From the NCBI GenBank assembly GCA_964195995.1, contig CAXMQS010000031.1, forward strand, positions 1-64,000: a stretch of 64,000 bases of DNA. The letters run 5' to 3'. Position numbers and translations under genes: made by a program. Under the pieces are notes generated by a model. That model was not told where the DNA came from. It saw only the letters and a list, made by a program, of their open reading frames with translations, and did not search any database. The stretch is from CAXMQS01 sp964195995 (lineage in GTDB: Bacteria; Actinomycetota; Acidimicrobiia; Spongiisociales; JAOTWH01). This document shows, piece after piece, positions 42,000-50,741 of this stretch. Position 1 is the stretch's first letter. Each line of letters opens with the position of its first letter.

Positions 42000-42809
42000 G
42001 TGACGCCACCCCGCCGCCTCACCCGCCGCAGCTTCGTCCGACACCTCGGCAAGGGAACGCTGGCCATCGCCGTCTTCGGGCCTGTGGCGTGCTCCGACAG
42101 CAGCTCACCGACGACGAAGGCCGCAGCTACCACCGTTGCAGGAACAGCACCACCCCCCACGGGACCGTCGGCCACGGCGACGACTTCTGCGACGACGGAG
42201 CCGCCTGCCTCCGCCGCCGTTTCCACAACTTGGAAGCGCATAGCCCTCGGCAACGTCTCCGCCTACATCCTCGCCACCAACGAACGAGCGACCATCGTGG
42301 ACACCGGCAACCGCGGGAGCGAGGGAGAGATCGAGGCCTCTCTGGCCGGCATAGGTCTCGGTTGGGACTCCGTCGACCATGTCATCGCCACCCACCTCCA
42401 CGGGGACCACATCGGGAGCTTCGCAGCGGTCATGAACGCCGCTCCCACGGCCATGGGCTATGCCGGCGAGGCCGACCTCGGAGCCGTCAGCTCGCCACGG
42501 TCGTTACATGCAGTGGGCGACGGTGACGAGGTGGTCGGGTTCCACATCATCGAGACCCCGGGTCACACGGCTGGCCATGTCGCTGTCTTCGACCCTGTCG
42601 GCGGTGTGCTGGTCGCCGGGGATGCCCTTAACACCTCGAGCGGCAGCGTCCTTGGATCGGATCCCCGCTACACGGCTGACGACTCCGCTGCCGGGGAATC
42701 GGTCCAGAAGCTGGCACAGCTCGACTTCGGAGTGCTGCTCGTCGGCCACGGCGACCCAGTGCTGAGCGACGCCAACGCCGCGGTCGTCGCCCTTGCCGCC
42801 AGCTTGTAG
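42000..42809 (+). CDS. Tat-exported metallo-beta-lactamase fold lipoprotein
   Basis: From GTG 42000 the 269-residue protein has a twin-arginine signal (LTRRSFVRHLG) joined to a lipobox (FGPVACSD), a Thr/Pro/Ala linker, and a metallo-beta-lactamase domain with ATHLHGDHIGSF, a second site ETPGHTAGHVAV, the bridging Asp in LVAGDALN and LLVGHGDP. Tat export suggests the protein folds or loads its metals before transport. The substrate is unknown; its fold partner at 25992 has a different insert. Confidence 0.85.
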   Translation: MTPPRRLTRRSFVRHLGKGTLAIAVFGPVACSDSSSPTTKAAATTVAGTAPPPTGPSATATTSATTEPPASAAVSTTWKRIALGNVSAYILATNERATIVDTGNRGSEGEIEASLAGIGLGWDSVDHVIATHLHGDHIGSFAAVMNAAPTAMGYAGEADLGAVSSPRSLHAVGDGDEVVGFHIIETPGHTAGHVAVFDPVGGVLVAGDALNTSSGSVLGSDPRYTADDSAAGESVQKLAQLDFGVLLVGHGDPVLSDANAAVVALAASL

Positions 42810-42866
42810 GCAAGCCATCTCCTAGCATCACCCGCAAGCCGACGAACCTGGCCAAGGGAGGTGTCC

Positions 42867-44114
42867 ATGACATCGATGTGGCATCCGTTCGCCCAAATGG
42901 GCGCCGTAGACGGCAACGAGCTGACCATCGCCCGGGGCGAAGGCGTCTACGTCTGGGACTCCGAGGGCAACCGCTACCTGGACGGCACGGCCGGTCTGTG
43001 GTTCGCCAACATAGGACATGGCCGACCCGAGATCGCCGCCGCGGTGCAGGCCCAGATGGAGAACATCGCCGCATATCACACCTTCGGCGAGTACAGCAAC
43101 GAGCCAGCCGGCCAGCTGGCGAAGCGCATTGCCTCCCTGGCGCCTGTGCCTGGAAGCAAGGTGTTCTTCGGTAGCGGCGGCTCCGACGCCGTCGACACCG
43201 CCGGCAAGCTGGTACGGCAATACTTCCACCAGATCGGCCAGCCCGAGAGGACCGTGTTCATATTCCGCAACTGGGGCTACCACGGCATGCACGGTGTTGG
43301 CACCTCGGTGGCCGGCCTCTCGCCCAACCGCGAGGGCTACGGCCCGATGATCGACGATGTGATCGGTGTACCCCACGACTCAGCCGACGCTCTCCAGGCA
43401 GCGATCGATGAGGTTGGCGCCCACAGAGTTGCCGGCCTCTTCAGCGAGCCGGTGATCGGGGCCGGCGGCGTGCGACCTGTGTCGGAGACCTACCTCAAGG
43501 AGTCCCGCCAGATCGTCCGCGACGCCGGAGCGTTGTACATCGCAGACGAGGTCATAACCGGATTTGGCAGGGGCGGCGACTGGTTCGCCAGCAATCGCTT
43601 CTCGTTGGAGCCGGACATCATGACGTTCGCCAAGGGCGTCACCTCCGGCTACCTGCCCCTCGGCGGCATCGTTGTCTCGCCACAGGTCGCGGCTCCGTTC
43701 TGGGCTGAAGACAGTCCGATGTGGCGCCATGGCTACACCTATTCGGGTCACGCCACCGCGTGTGCGGCCGGACTCGCCAACCTCGACGTCCTCGAGAGAG
43801 AGAAGCTTCCACAGCGGGCCCTGGCCATGGAAACTGTCCTCACCGAGAAGCTGCAACCGCTGCTCGATCTCGATGTCGTCAGCGATATTCGCTCAGGCGT
43901 TGGGATGATGGCTGCCGTGCAGTTCGATCCCGAGCTGATCGCTGCAGACCCCACCTTCGCCAACCGGGCCGACCACTCCGTTCGCGACCACGGCGTCATC
44001 ACCAGGGTCATCGCCGGCGGCGGGCTCCAGATATCGCCACCACTCGTGATCACCGAGCCCGAGCTCGATGAGCTCGTTGCCGGGCACCGTGGGGGCATCC
44101 AGGCCGTGATGTGA
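42867..44114 (+). CDS. Class III (omega) aminotransferase
   Basis: The 415-residue protein has the PLP fold blocks of class III aminotransferases: GSGGSDAVDTAGKLVRQYF, NWGYHGMHGVGTS, IADEVITGFGRGG and the PLP lysine in FAKGVTSGYLPLGG. Relatives use beta-alanine, putrescine or other amines with pyruvate or 2-oxoglutarate; the exact substrate is open. ATG 42867 has GGGAGG six bases upstream and is preferred to GTG 42861. Confidence 0.9.
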   Translation: MTSMWHPFAQMGAVDGNELTIARGEGVYVWDSEGNRYLDGTAGLWFANIGHGRPEIAAAVQAQMENIAAYHTFGEYSNEPAGQLAKRIASLAPVPGSKVFFGSGGSDAVDTAGKLVRQYFHQIGQPERTVFIFRNWGYHGMHGVGTSVAGLSPNREGYGPMIDDVIGVPHDSADALQAAIDEVGAHRVAGLFSEPVIGAGGVRPVSETYLKESRQIVRDAGALYIADEVITGFGRGGDWFASNRFSLEPDIMTFAKGVTSGYLPLGGIVVSPQVAAPFWAEDSPMWRHGYTYSGHATACAAGLANLDVLEREKLPQRALAMETVLTEKLQPLLDLDVVSDIRSGVGMMAAVQFDPELIAADPTFANRADHSVRDHGVITRVIAGGGLQISPPLVITEPELDELVAGHRGGIQAVM

Positions 44115-44186
44115 GGACCACGAAGCCGGGCTGGTCAATTCCCAGAATCGGGTAGATTCGAACGACCAATCCACAAGGAGGAACTG

Positions 44187-44504
44187 ATGCCTAAGTACCT
44201 ATTGACCTACCACGGCGGCGCCACGCCTGAGGGCATGTCCCAAGAGGACATGGAGGCCGTCATGGGCAAGTGGACGGCGTGGATGGGTGGGCTCGGCGAT
44301 GCCTTCACCGACCAGGGCAATGCTGTCATGAAGTCCAAGACGGTGACCTCCAGCGGAGTCGAGGACGGCGGCGGCGTCAACCCGGCAAGCGGCTACAGCC
44401 TCCTCGAAGCCTCGGACATCGATGCCGCTGTGGCCATGGCCAAGGACTGCCCCATCTTCGAGAGCGGAGGCACCGTCGAGGTTGGAGAAACGATCCAGAT
44501 GTAG
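44187..44504 (+). CDS. YCII/DGPF-type small protein
   Basis: The 105-residue protein starts MPKYLLTYHGGATPEGMSQE and has the ferredoxin-like fold pattern of YCII-related proteins, ending CPIFESGGTVEVGETIQM. An AAGGAGGAACTG site precedes the ATG. Biochemical function is unknown. A frameshifted paralog follows at 44833. Confidence 0.82.
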   Translation: MPKYLLTYHGGATPEGMSQEDMEAVMGKWTAWMGGLGDAFTDQGNAVMKSKTVTSSGVEDGGGVNPASGYSLLEASDIDAAVAMAKDCPIFESGGTVEVGETIQM

Positions 44505-44528
44505 CGACCCCGCTACTCGACCGAGAAG

Positions 44529-44556
44529 GAGGCCCCCGCAGGGCCTCTTTCTCTTT
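44529..44556 (+). terminator. Intrinsic terminator after the YCII gene
   Basis: GAGGCCC pairs with GGGCCTC around CCGCA and is followed by TTTCTCTTT, a good T-rich tract, 25 bases after the stop. Confidence 0.85.
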
Positions 44557-44561
44557 CAGTT

Positions 44562-44770
44562 TCTCCCCCCGTAGGGGGGAGCACCGGCGAAGCCGGGGAG
44601 GGGGACTTCCCGGCGGGCGCGTACTTCGACCTGTCGTCAGAGCTGTAGACAGGAAGCCCCCTCCGACCTCGCTGCGCTCGGCCACCTCCCCCAAGAGGGG
44701 AGGAAACAGGAAGCCCACTCCGCCTTCACGCCCTTCGTGCGCTCCGGTACCTCCCCCAAGGGGAGGAAGC
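44562..44770. repeat. Array C: palindromic elements in both orientations
   Basis: CTCCCCCCGTAGGGGGGAG followed by CACCGGCGAAGCCGGGGAGG, then inverted copies with GGAAGCCCCCTCCGACCTCG, CACCTCCCCCAAGAGGGGAG and CTCCGGTACCTCCCCCAAGG. These belong to the same family as arrays A and B. They lie between the YCII gene and its broken paralog; the region 44505-44832 contains nothing else but the terminator. Confidence 0.85.
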
Positions 44771-44832
44771 AGAAACGGGCAGTGCCTGCCGTGGACCTCC
44801 AGCTATCTTCGCCTCCTACCCAAGGACGACAC

Positions 44833-45148
44833 ATGCCCAAGTCCCTACTGGCCTTCCACGGAGGCAAACCCCCCGCCCGAGACCGAGGAGGCATCAGCCA
44901 ACCTTGTCGCGGCGTGGAGAGCTTGGCTTGAGGGGCTCGGCGCCGCCTTGATCGACCCTGGTAACCCAGCCGTAACGGCCAAGACTGTGTCAAGCGCCGG
45001 CCTCACCGAGGGCGGCGGCGCCAACCCGGTCTCCGGCTACACAGTTCTATGCGCTGCGGACCTCGATGCCGCAATCGCCGCCACAGCCGGGTGTCCCGTC
45101 TTCGAAGCAGGCGGCAACATTGAGGTCGTCCAGCTCGAAGAGATGTAG
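44833..45148 (+). pseudogene. Frameshifted paralog of the YCII gene
   Basis: ATG 44833 reads MPKSLLAFHGGKPP and then meets a stop at 44929-44931. Moving one base at the AAACCCCCC run (about 44875) opens a frame that continues NPPPETEEASANLVAAWRAW, then GLGAALIDPGNP, KTVSSAGLTEGGGANPVSGY and CPVFEAGGNIEVVQLEEM to a stop at 45146-45148, co-linear with the intact gene at 44187. A one-base insertion in a homopolymer is the simplest cause; a sequencing error is equally possible. Confidence 0.75.
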
Positions 45149-45197
45149 CAGGACTCGGCCGACAGATCGCGTCACACCGTTCTGGCACAATGGCTAG

Positions 45198-46421
45198 GTG
45201 GCGCACCCGGACATCCTCCACGTCGACCTCGATGCCTTCTACGCGTCAGTCGAGCAGCTGCTCAACCCGTCCCTTCGCGGCAAGCCGATCGCCGTCGGAG
45301 GAGGCGTCGTGTTGGCGTCGTCGTACGAGGCCAAGCGCTACGGAGTCCAGTCCGGGATGCCCGGCAGGCAGGCCCGGCTGCTGTGCCCTCGCCTCATCAT
45401 CGTTGATGGCCATTTCTCGGAATACCAACGGCTCAGCGACGAAGTGTTCGCCATCTGCGAAGACTTCACGCCGGTCGTGGAGCGCATCTCGATCGACGAG
45501 GCGTGGCTCGATGTCTCGGGTTCCGTCCACCTCTTCGGCTCCCCGGCGGAGATGTCGGCGCTGCTCCGCAAGCGGGTCCTCTCCGAAGTCGGCCTTCCGC
45601 TATCGATAGGCGCAGCTCGCACCAAGTTCCTGGCAAAGGTCGCCTCCCAGGTAGCCAAACCAGACGGCCTTGTCGTCGTCGAACCAGAGCACGAGCTCGA
45701 GTTCCTCCATCCTCTTCCAGTCGACCTCCTGTGGGGAGTCGGCCCCGTGACCAAAGCCAGGCTCACCGAGCGAGGCATCAGCACCGTCGGTCAGCTCGCA
45801 GAGGTTCAGCCCCAGTCATTGCGTCGTCTCCTCGGCGACGTTGCCGGAGACCATCTCGGCGACCTGGCGTGGAACCGCGACCCACGGCCGGTCAACCGCC
45901 ACCGCCGTGCTGGCTCCGTCGGTGCCCAGAACGCCCTCCCTCGCCAGGCCCCATCTAAGACCCTGGTCAGCCAGACGTTGCGCGGCCTCTCAGATCGCAT
46001 CGGGACCCGGCTCCGTAACAAGGACAAGGCGGGGCGCACCGTTGCAGTGCGCATCCGCGTTCCCGAACAGGGTTCGATCTCGAGACGCCGCACCCTGGGG
46101 TCGGCCATCGCCTCCAGCGACACCATCTTCCGGGTGGCCGAAGAACTGGTGAACAACGCCATCACGGAGGAAGGCATCTCGGAGATCAGCCTCCTCGGGA
46201 TCTCGATGTCGGGGTTGCGCGATGGCGTTGCCCTGCAACTAGAGCTCCCACTCGGCGAAGGCGTCGGCTCGACGACGAGCGTGGCGGCCTGGGAGCTAGA
46301 CAAAGCCATAGACGCTGCTCGCAAACGTTTTGGCAAGCACGCCGTCGACTCGGGCGCCGCCGCCTTCGGCCACAAGTCGGTGCCGGACGACTTCCGGAAG
46401 CTGGCCGAGAAGGAGATCTAG
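45198..46421 (+). CDS. dinB: DNA polymerase IV (Y-family)
   Basis: The 407-residue protein has the Y-family palm motifs HVDLDAFYASVEQ and ERISIDEAWLDVSG with their catalytic Asp and Glu residues, the helix-hairpin-helix LWGVGPVTKARLTERGI, and a little-finger domain with KTLVSQTL and RIRVPE. No clear beta-clamp peptide is visible at the very C-terminus (RKLAEKEI). It performs error-prone lesion bypass. GTG 45198 is the start; no good Shine-Dalgarno is visible. It overlaps the convergent TOPRIM gene by four bases. Confidence 0.93.
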   Translation: MAHPDILHVDLDAFYASVEQLLNPSLRGKPIAVGGGVVLASSYEAKRYGVQSGMPGRQARLLCPRLIIVDGHFSEYQRLSDEVFAICEDFTPVVERISIDEAWLDVSGSVHLFGSPAEMSALLRKRVLSEVGLPLSIGAARTKFLAKVASQVAKPDGLVVVEPEHELEFLHPLPVDLLWGVGPVTKARLTERGISTVGQLAEVQPQSLRRLLGDVAGDHLGDLAWNRDPRPVNRHRRAGSVGAQNALPRQAPSKTLVSQTLRGLSDRIGTRLRNKDKAGRTVAVRIRVPEQGSISRRRTLGSAIASSDTIFRVAEELVNNAITEEGISEISLLGISMSGLRDGVALQLELPLGEGVGSTTSVAAWELDKAIDAARKRFGKHAVDSGAAAFGHKSVPDDFRKLAEKEI

Positions 46422-46972
46422 CGCCCCAGTGCGTACTCCAGCACCTGGCGCAGCGGTCTCGGCACCTCGGCGGGCGCCATGGATTCGACGAGGAGCGCGG
46501 CGTACCTGACCTTGCGCCTGCTGCCGCTGCCGAACCACCTCCGCAACTGGTCCTCGACAGGCCGGCCTCTCCACTCGGGCATCTGCTGCATCGTGCGAAA
46601 TCGTCGCAGATCAACACCCTGAGTCCCGATCACCTCGATGACGCGGTCGGCTCCGATGGCCCCTATCAGCTCGGCCTCCAGGTCGAGATCGCATTCGAAG
46701 AACCCCAGCCCCTCCAGAGCTGTCGGATCACGCCCGTCGGTCAGACCGGCCTCGGACAAGGCTCGCACCACGTGGGCCTGCTCGCCGACGTCGTAGAGGC
46801 CGGCAACCCGGACGCCCTTGGGAACTGTCTCCACGAGAAACCGGACCACGTTGGTGGCACCGTTCATCACCAAGATGGACGTCGCAGACAGGTCGAACTG
46901 GAATGCCCACGCCGCCGCCTGAAGCGCAGCCTTGTCGCTCTCGCCTTCGACCAGGATCGCGATGCCGTCCAT
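46418..46972 (-). CDS. Stand-alone TOPRIM (OLD-like) domain protein
   Basis: The 184-residue protein starts with AILVEGESDKAALQAAA, the first TOPRIM motif with its Glu, and has VAGLYDVGEQ as a likely acidic second motif. Larger OLD nucleases combine this domain with an ATPase; here there is none, and about 75 residues of unknown character follow. Related small TOPRIM proteins are often annotated as ATP-dependent endonuclease-like without evidence. The role could lie in DNA processing, but this is open. Confidence 0.65.
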   Translation of the reverse strand: MDGIAILVEGESDKAALQAAAWAFQFDLSATSILVMNGATNVVRFLVETVPKGVRVAGLYDVGEQAHVVRALSEAGLTDGRDPTALEGLGFFECDLDLEAELIGAIGADRVIEVIGTQGVDLRRFRTMQQMPEWRGRPVEDQLRRWFGSGSRRKVRYAALLVESMAPAEVPRPLRQVLEYALGR

Positions 46973-47047
46973 GGCTACCAGCTTCGCACAAGATCTCTGC
47001 TAGCCCGAACCTCACGGCCCGACAGCACCATCCCCGGACGCGCCGGA

Positions 47048-47065
47048 GCCCCGCCGTAGCGGGGC
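47048..47065 (-). terminator. GC-rich hairpin after the MFS exporter gene
   Basis: GCCCCGC and GCGGGGC pair around CGTA, 20 bases past the stop on the minus strand. There is no T-tract, so efficiency is uncertain. Confidence 0.45.
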
Positions 47066-47084
47066 CCCGAGCGACTGGACGGTT

Positions 47085-48644
47085 CTAGGCGACAGCGCCT
47101 TCGGGAACCGGGTCCGGTCCGAGCGTTGGCAAGCCAGGAACCTCGTCGGTGGCCTGTGCTTGCGTGGTCCGCATCTTGCGCGGGACCAGCGTGAATGCGA
47201 TGACGACGGCGCTCAGCAGGATCAGCGCTGAGATCTGAAAGCCCGACGTCATGGCGTCCATGAAGGCGCCGTTGGCTGCCTCCATCACTCGAGCACCAAC
47301 CTCAGTAGGTAGCTGCTGTGCGGTGATGGCGGCCACCCCGATGCTCTCGGCGGCCAGGTCGGCAACGTCAGTTGGAAGCCCGACGAGTGCATCACCAACG
47401 TTGGAGCGGTAGAGCCCCGAGACAACGCTGCCGATGGTGGCGATGCCCAAGGCACCACCAAGCTCGCGACTCACATCGTTGACGGCCGAACCGATCCCGG
47501 CGTCCTCCTCAGGAACCGCCGCCATCACCGTGTCGGTGAGGGCAGGCATGCCGAGCCCGGCACCAAAGCCGAAGATGGTCAGCGGGATGATGGCGGTAAG
47601 AGCCGAGGACCCAACCTCGAGGCCGGTCAGCAGCATCACTCCCGTCACCATGGCCGTCGCCATGGCGAGTACCAGGTAGCGAGGACCGATCTTGGCCATC
47701 AGCTGTCCAGAAAGCGGCGCGCCGACCATCATCGCCACCGAGGTTGGGATGATCAGCAGACCCGCCTCGAGGGCACTGCGACCCTGCACGATCTGGAAGT
47801 ACTGGGTCAGGAAGAAGAAGGTCACCAGCATTCCGAAGAGGATGAGCCCGATGGCCAACACCGCCCCCGTGAAGTCCTTCTGACGGAAGAACCGCAGAGG
47901 AAGCATCGGATGATCAGACCTTGTCTCCACCCAGGCGAAGGCCGTGAGTAGTCCTCCGGCCAGCCAGAACGATCCCAGGATCAGCGGCGAGGTCCAACCT
48001 GCCTCCGAACCCTGGATGATGGCGTAGACCAGAGCCGTCAGGCCCGCCGTACCGAGGAAGGCTCCGGGGATGTCGAGCTTGAGGTTGCGGTCGTCCTTCG
48101 ATTCGGGAACGATCGCCATGCCGGCGAGCGCCAACAGGACGACGGGGATGTGCATCCAGAACACAGACGCCCAGCCGAAGTCGTCGACCAGGTAGCCACC
48201 AAGTGCCGGCCCAAGGCCGATGCCCAGGGCGCCGACTGCAGTCCAGATGCCGATCGCTTTGGCTCTCTCTCCTCGGGGGAAGACATTGGTGATGATGGAC
48301 AGGGTTGCCGGCAGCACGAGTGCAGCGCCCAATCCCTGCACCGCCCTGTAGGCGATCAGCTGAGTGGCCGTGGTCGCCAGCGCCGCGCCGACGGCGCCGG
48401 CGCCGAACACGACCAATCCGCCGACCATCCAGCGCTTGCGCCCGAAGCGATCGCCGAGGGAGCCGCCCAAGAGGAGCAATCCGGCCAGCACGAGCACGTA
48501 ACTATCGATGATCCATTGCAAGGTCGACGTCGATGCCTCGAGGTCGACCGAGATCGCCGGCAGCGCCGTGTTGACGACTGTGTTGTCGAGGAAGATGATG
48601 AGGGTGCCGACCGACATCACCAACAAAACAAGCCACTTCTTCAT
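47085..48644 (-). CDS. MFS drug exporter, DHA2 (14-helix, EmrB/QacA) type
   Basis: The 519-residue protein has about 14 membrane helices, motif A as GGSLGDRFGRKRWMVGG, the antiporter motif C region as GIGLGPALGGYLVDDFGW, and an Asp in the first helix (IFLDNTVVNTALP), all typical of DHA2 multidrug/proton antiporters. The start at 48644 has GGGGGAG nearby and is preferred over the one 30 bases upstream. The divergent TetR gene and the inverted repeat between them make this a regulated efflux pair. Confidence 0.9.
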   Translation of the reverse strand: MKKWLVLLVMSVGTLIIFLDNTVVNTALPAISVDLEASTSTLQWIIDSYVLVLAGLLLLGGSLGDRFGRKRWMVGGLVVFGAGAVGAALATTATQLIAYRAVQGLGAALVLPATLSIITNVFPRGERAKAIGIWTAVGALGIGLGPALGGYLVDDFGWASVFWMHIPVVLLALAGMAIVPESKDDRNLKLDIPGAFLGTAGLTALVYAIIQGSEAGWTSPLILGSFWLAGGLLTAFAWVETRSDHPMLPLRFFRQKDFTGAVLAIGLILFGMLVTFFFLTQYFQIVQGRSALEAGLLIIPTSVAMMVGAPLSGQLMAKIGPRYLVLAMATAMVTGVMLLTGLEVGSSALTAIIPLTIFGFGAGLGMPALTDTVMAAVPEEDAGIGSAVNDVSRELGGALGIATIGSVVSGLYRSNVGDALVGLPTDVADLAAESIGVAAITAQQLPTEVGARVMEAANGAFMDAMTSGFQISALILLSAVVIAFTLVPRKMRTTQAQATDEVPGLPTLGPDPVPEGAVA

Positions 48645-48714
48645 GGCTCCCCCTGTATCTGCTATCGAATCCATGATTTCTCCTCTTGGACGGGAACTTA
48701 TTCACCCGTCGCAA

Positions 48715-48762
48715 CGTTGGTATAGACAGTAGTACAATATTAGACACGAGTTTATTCCAACG
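48715..48762. promoter_or_regulatory. Inverted repeat in the MFS/TetR divergent promoter, probable operator
   Basis: CGTTGGTATA (48715-48724) and TATTCCAACG (48753-48762) are inverted copies matching at nine of ten bases, enclosing AT-rich sequence with TACAAT (48733-48738), a plausible -10. The site would let the TetR protein control both genes. Confidence 0.5.
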
Positions 48763-48817
48763 TCGAAACAATTCTCCAACTAATCTTGGGGAGGCGCAGG
48801 AACGCCAGGAGACCACA

Positions 48818-49393
48818 ATGAAGACACCACCGGACGACCTCAGGGACAAGCTGCTGTCAGTCTCGAATCAGCTGACCGGCACCAACCTCGACGTCAGCAT
48901 CGACGAAGTAGCCGCCATGGCCGAGGTCCCCCGAGCCACGCTCTACTACTACTTCTCGGGCAAGGAAGATCTCATCTCGTTCTTCCTCTCCGACAAGCTG
49001 CAGCGAGCATCGGTAGCCATCCAGAAGGCGATGGCCGGCGAAGGCACAGTTGTTGACCGCCTCGAGAAGACGCTGACGGCGGTGATGCACGCCATGGCGG
49101 AGCATCCGGCCATCTGCACCGAGATGCCGGGCGCCGTCAAGGAGGCCGCCACCCACGTCGAGGTCATGAACGAAGCCGAGCGCGTAATGCTCGCTCCATT
49201 CCGCGAGCTGCTCATCGAAGGCAAGGCCAGCGGTGAGCTCTTCATACCCGATGTCAACACCACCGCCATCGCCCTGATGGGCGCGGTGAACATGGTTGCC
49301 ATGTTCCAACTCGTTCAGACCGGCACCATCGACGAGGAGAACACCAACGCCGCCCTCATCCCCCAACTGATCCAGGGCGTCCTCCCGAGGTAA
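48818..49393 (+). CDS. TetR family regulator
   Basis: The 191-residue protein has an N-terminal helix-turn-helix (VSIDEVAAMAEVPRATLYYYF, then SGKEDLISFFLS) and an all-helical ligand domain. ATG 48818 is chosen because AGGAG lies seven bases upstream; the longer frame would overlap the promoter. It is divergent from the MFS exporter and probably represses it in the absence of an unknown ligand. Confidence 0.88.
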   Translation: MKTPPDDLRDKLLSVSNQLTGTNLDVSIDEVAAMAEVPRATLYYYFSGKEDLISFFLSDKLQRASVAIQKAMAGEGTVVDRLEKTLTAVMHAMAEHPAICTEMPGAVKEAATHVEVMNEAERVMLAPFRELLIEGKASGELFIPDVNTTAIALMGAVNMVAMFQLVQTGTIDEENTNAALIPQLIQGVLPR

Positions 49394-49394
49394 C

Positions 49395-49595
49395 CCTCCC
49401 CCTTCAGGGGGAGGTGGCCCGAAAGGCCGGAGGGAGCACGCGAATCCTCCCCCGCTCGCGGGGGAGGTGGCCCGAAGGGCCGGAGGGGGTCGACAGCGCT
49501 AACCGGGCTCGCAAGATCGAACCACGATCTCTCCCCCAGCGAACGAAGTGAGCGTTGGGGGGAGTACGGCCGCAGGCCGGGGAGGGGGAATCATC
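49395..49595. repeat. Array D: palindromic elements after the TetR gene
   Basis: Starting two bases after the TetR stop: CCTCCCCCTTCAGGGGGAGG then GTGGCCCGAAAGGCCGGAGG; CCTCCCCCGCTCGCGGGGGA then GTGGCCCGAAGGGCCGGAGG; and a third with CTCCCCCAGCGAACGAAGTG and GTTGGGGGGAGTACGGCCGC. Same family as arrays A-C but with a GGCCCGAAGGGCC second hairpin. The first could terminate the TetR transcript. Confidence 0.85.
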
Positions 49596-49656
49596 CCACA
49601 GCAGCAACGAGCCTGGGCTAGCTGCGGACTCCCACCCGAGGCATAGCATTGCTGCC

Positions 49657-50226
49657 ATGGACTTTGCGCCCCCGGACTCCGCGGTGGCCACAGCAGCGGA
49701 AGCTCTCGTCATCGAGGCGTCTCCTACCATCATGCTGCAACACCTCTACCGAACCTATTGGTATGGGCGCGCCCTGGTGACGAGTGACCTTGATGAGGAC
49801 GCCGCCTACATCGCCACGATGTTCCATGACCTTGGCCTGACTGGTGCGTTCCGGGGTGCAAGTTCCTTTGAGGTAGTCGGTGCGCAGCACGCCGCTTCTT
49901 TCCTCGAGGGCCGCGGCTGGGACGTCGACCGTATTGGGCTCGTCGAGCGTGCGATCGTGCGCCACACCAACGTCACGCCCGGTGAGGATCCGGTTGAGCT
50001 AGTCGTTCAGGGCGGGGCCGCATTCGATGTCATCGGCTTTCCTCCCGACTCGATCCCTACCGACGTGACGAACGCTGTTGAGGAGGCATTCCCTCGCGAG
50101 GGGTTCAAGGAAGCCATCCTGCGGAGCTATCTCGACGAGATCGAGGCCCAGCCCCACGGAGCCTTTGCGATGCTGGAGACGTCCCTCAACTTCTCGCAAC
50201 TCTTGCAGGCCCGACCTGATCTCTAG
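49657..50226 (+). CDS. HD-domain phosphohydrolase (cyanamide hydratase-like)
   Basis: The 189-residue protein has an HD core with HLYRTYWYGRAL, the paired FHDLGLT (His-Asp) and VRHTNV, as in small HD proteins related to cyanamide hydratase and to diverse phosphohydrolases. It has no membrane or signal segment. The first HD-motif His and the Asp are present. The substrate is unknown. The ATG at 49657 follows repeat array D by about 60 bases. Confidence 0.75.
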   Translation: MDFAPPDSAVATAAEALVIEASPTIMLQHLYRTYWYGRALVTSDLDEDAAYIATMFHDLGLTGAFRGASSFEVVGAQHAASFLEGRGWDVDRIGLVERAIVRHTNVTPGEDPVELVVQGGAAFDVIGFPPDSIPTDVTNAVEEAFPREGFKEAILRSYLDEIEAQPHGAFAMLETSLNFSQLLQARPDL

Positions 50227-50276
50227 CTATTCGCCTGCTTCTTGCTCCGGACACCTCAGAGCCACGGCACAACCGA

Positions 50277-50441
50277 ACCCTTCCCCCTCTGGGGAAAGCA
50301 CCCGAGCGCAGCGAGGGGGATGCGGGAACACCGCGAGCAGCAGCTAGCCGTTCGAGCTGATGCACGCGATGATCCCCGTCAGTCTTCGGCCTCAGGCCTC
50401 AGCCAGCTCCCCCAAAGGGGGAGCGGTTTCGAGGGGGCCCC
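50277..50441. repeat. Array E: two degraded palindromic elements
   Basis: One copy near 50281 (CCCCCTCTGGGG then CACCCGAGCGCAGCGAGGGG) and one near 50408 (CTCCCCCAAAGGGGGAG) lie between the HD gene and a minus-strand membrane protein. No gene is seen in the 215-base gap. Confidence 0.65.
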
Positions 50442-50741
50442 TCAGGTTGTCGAGTCCTCCTCGGGTAGACACCATCGGCACCCGCTCCAGCACTGTCGAA
50501 TCACCGCAACGATCATGGCAAGAACTATCAGCGCAACCACCCACCGCCACGTCCCTTTGCCTTTGGAGCTTGGTATCGGAATGCCGGCCACATCAACGCT
50601 CACGTCGGGGGCTTTCCCACCGACGTAATGGAGAAGCCGGCTGAACGAGCCGTCAAGGTTGTCGACGCCACCGCTTCCAGCCAACCGCGACACGACGGGG
50701 CGCTCAACGCGAACGCCCCGTCTCCTTCCCACTCCCCTCAC
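50442..50741 (-). CDS. Possible small membrane protein coupled to the VOC gene
   Basis: This 99-residue frame starts at a GTG overlapping the VOC stop as GTGA, a common translational-coupling arrangement. It has a polar N-terminal half and one membrane helix near residues 66-84 (WVVALIVLAMIVAVI), followed by three cysteines. The Arg-rich start is unusual, so the true start may be further in. I do not recognise it. Confidence 0.42.
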   Translation of the reverse strand: MRGVGRRRGVRVERPVVSRLAGSGGVDNLDGSFSRLLHYVGGKAPDVSVDVAGIPIPSSKGKGTWRWVVALIVLAMIVAVIRQCWSGCRWCLPEEDSTT

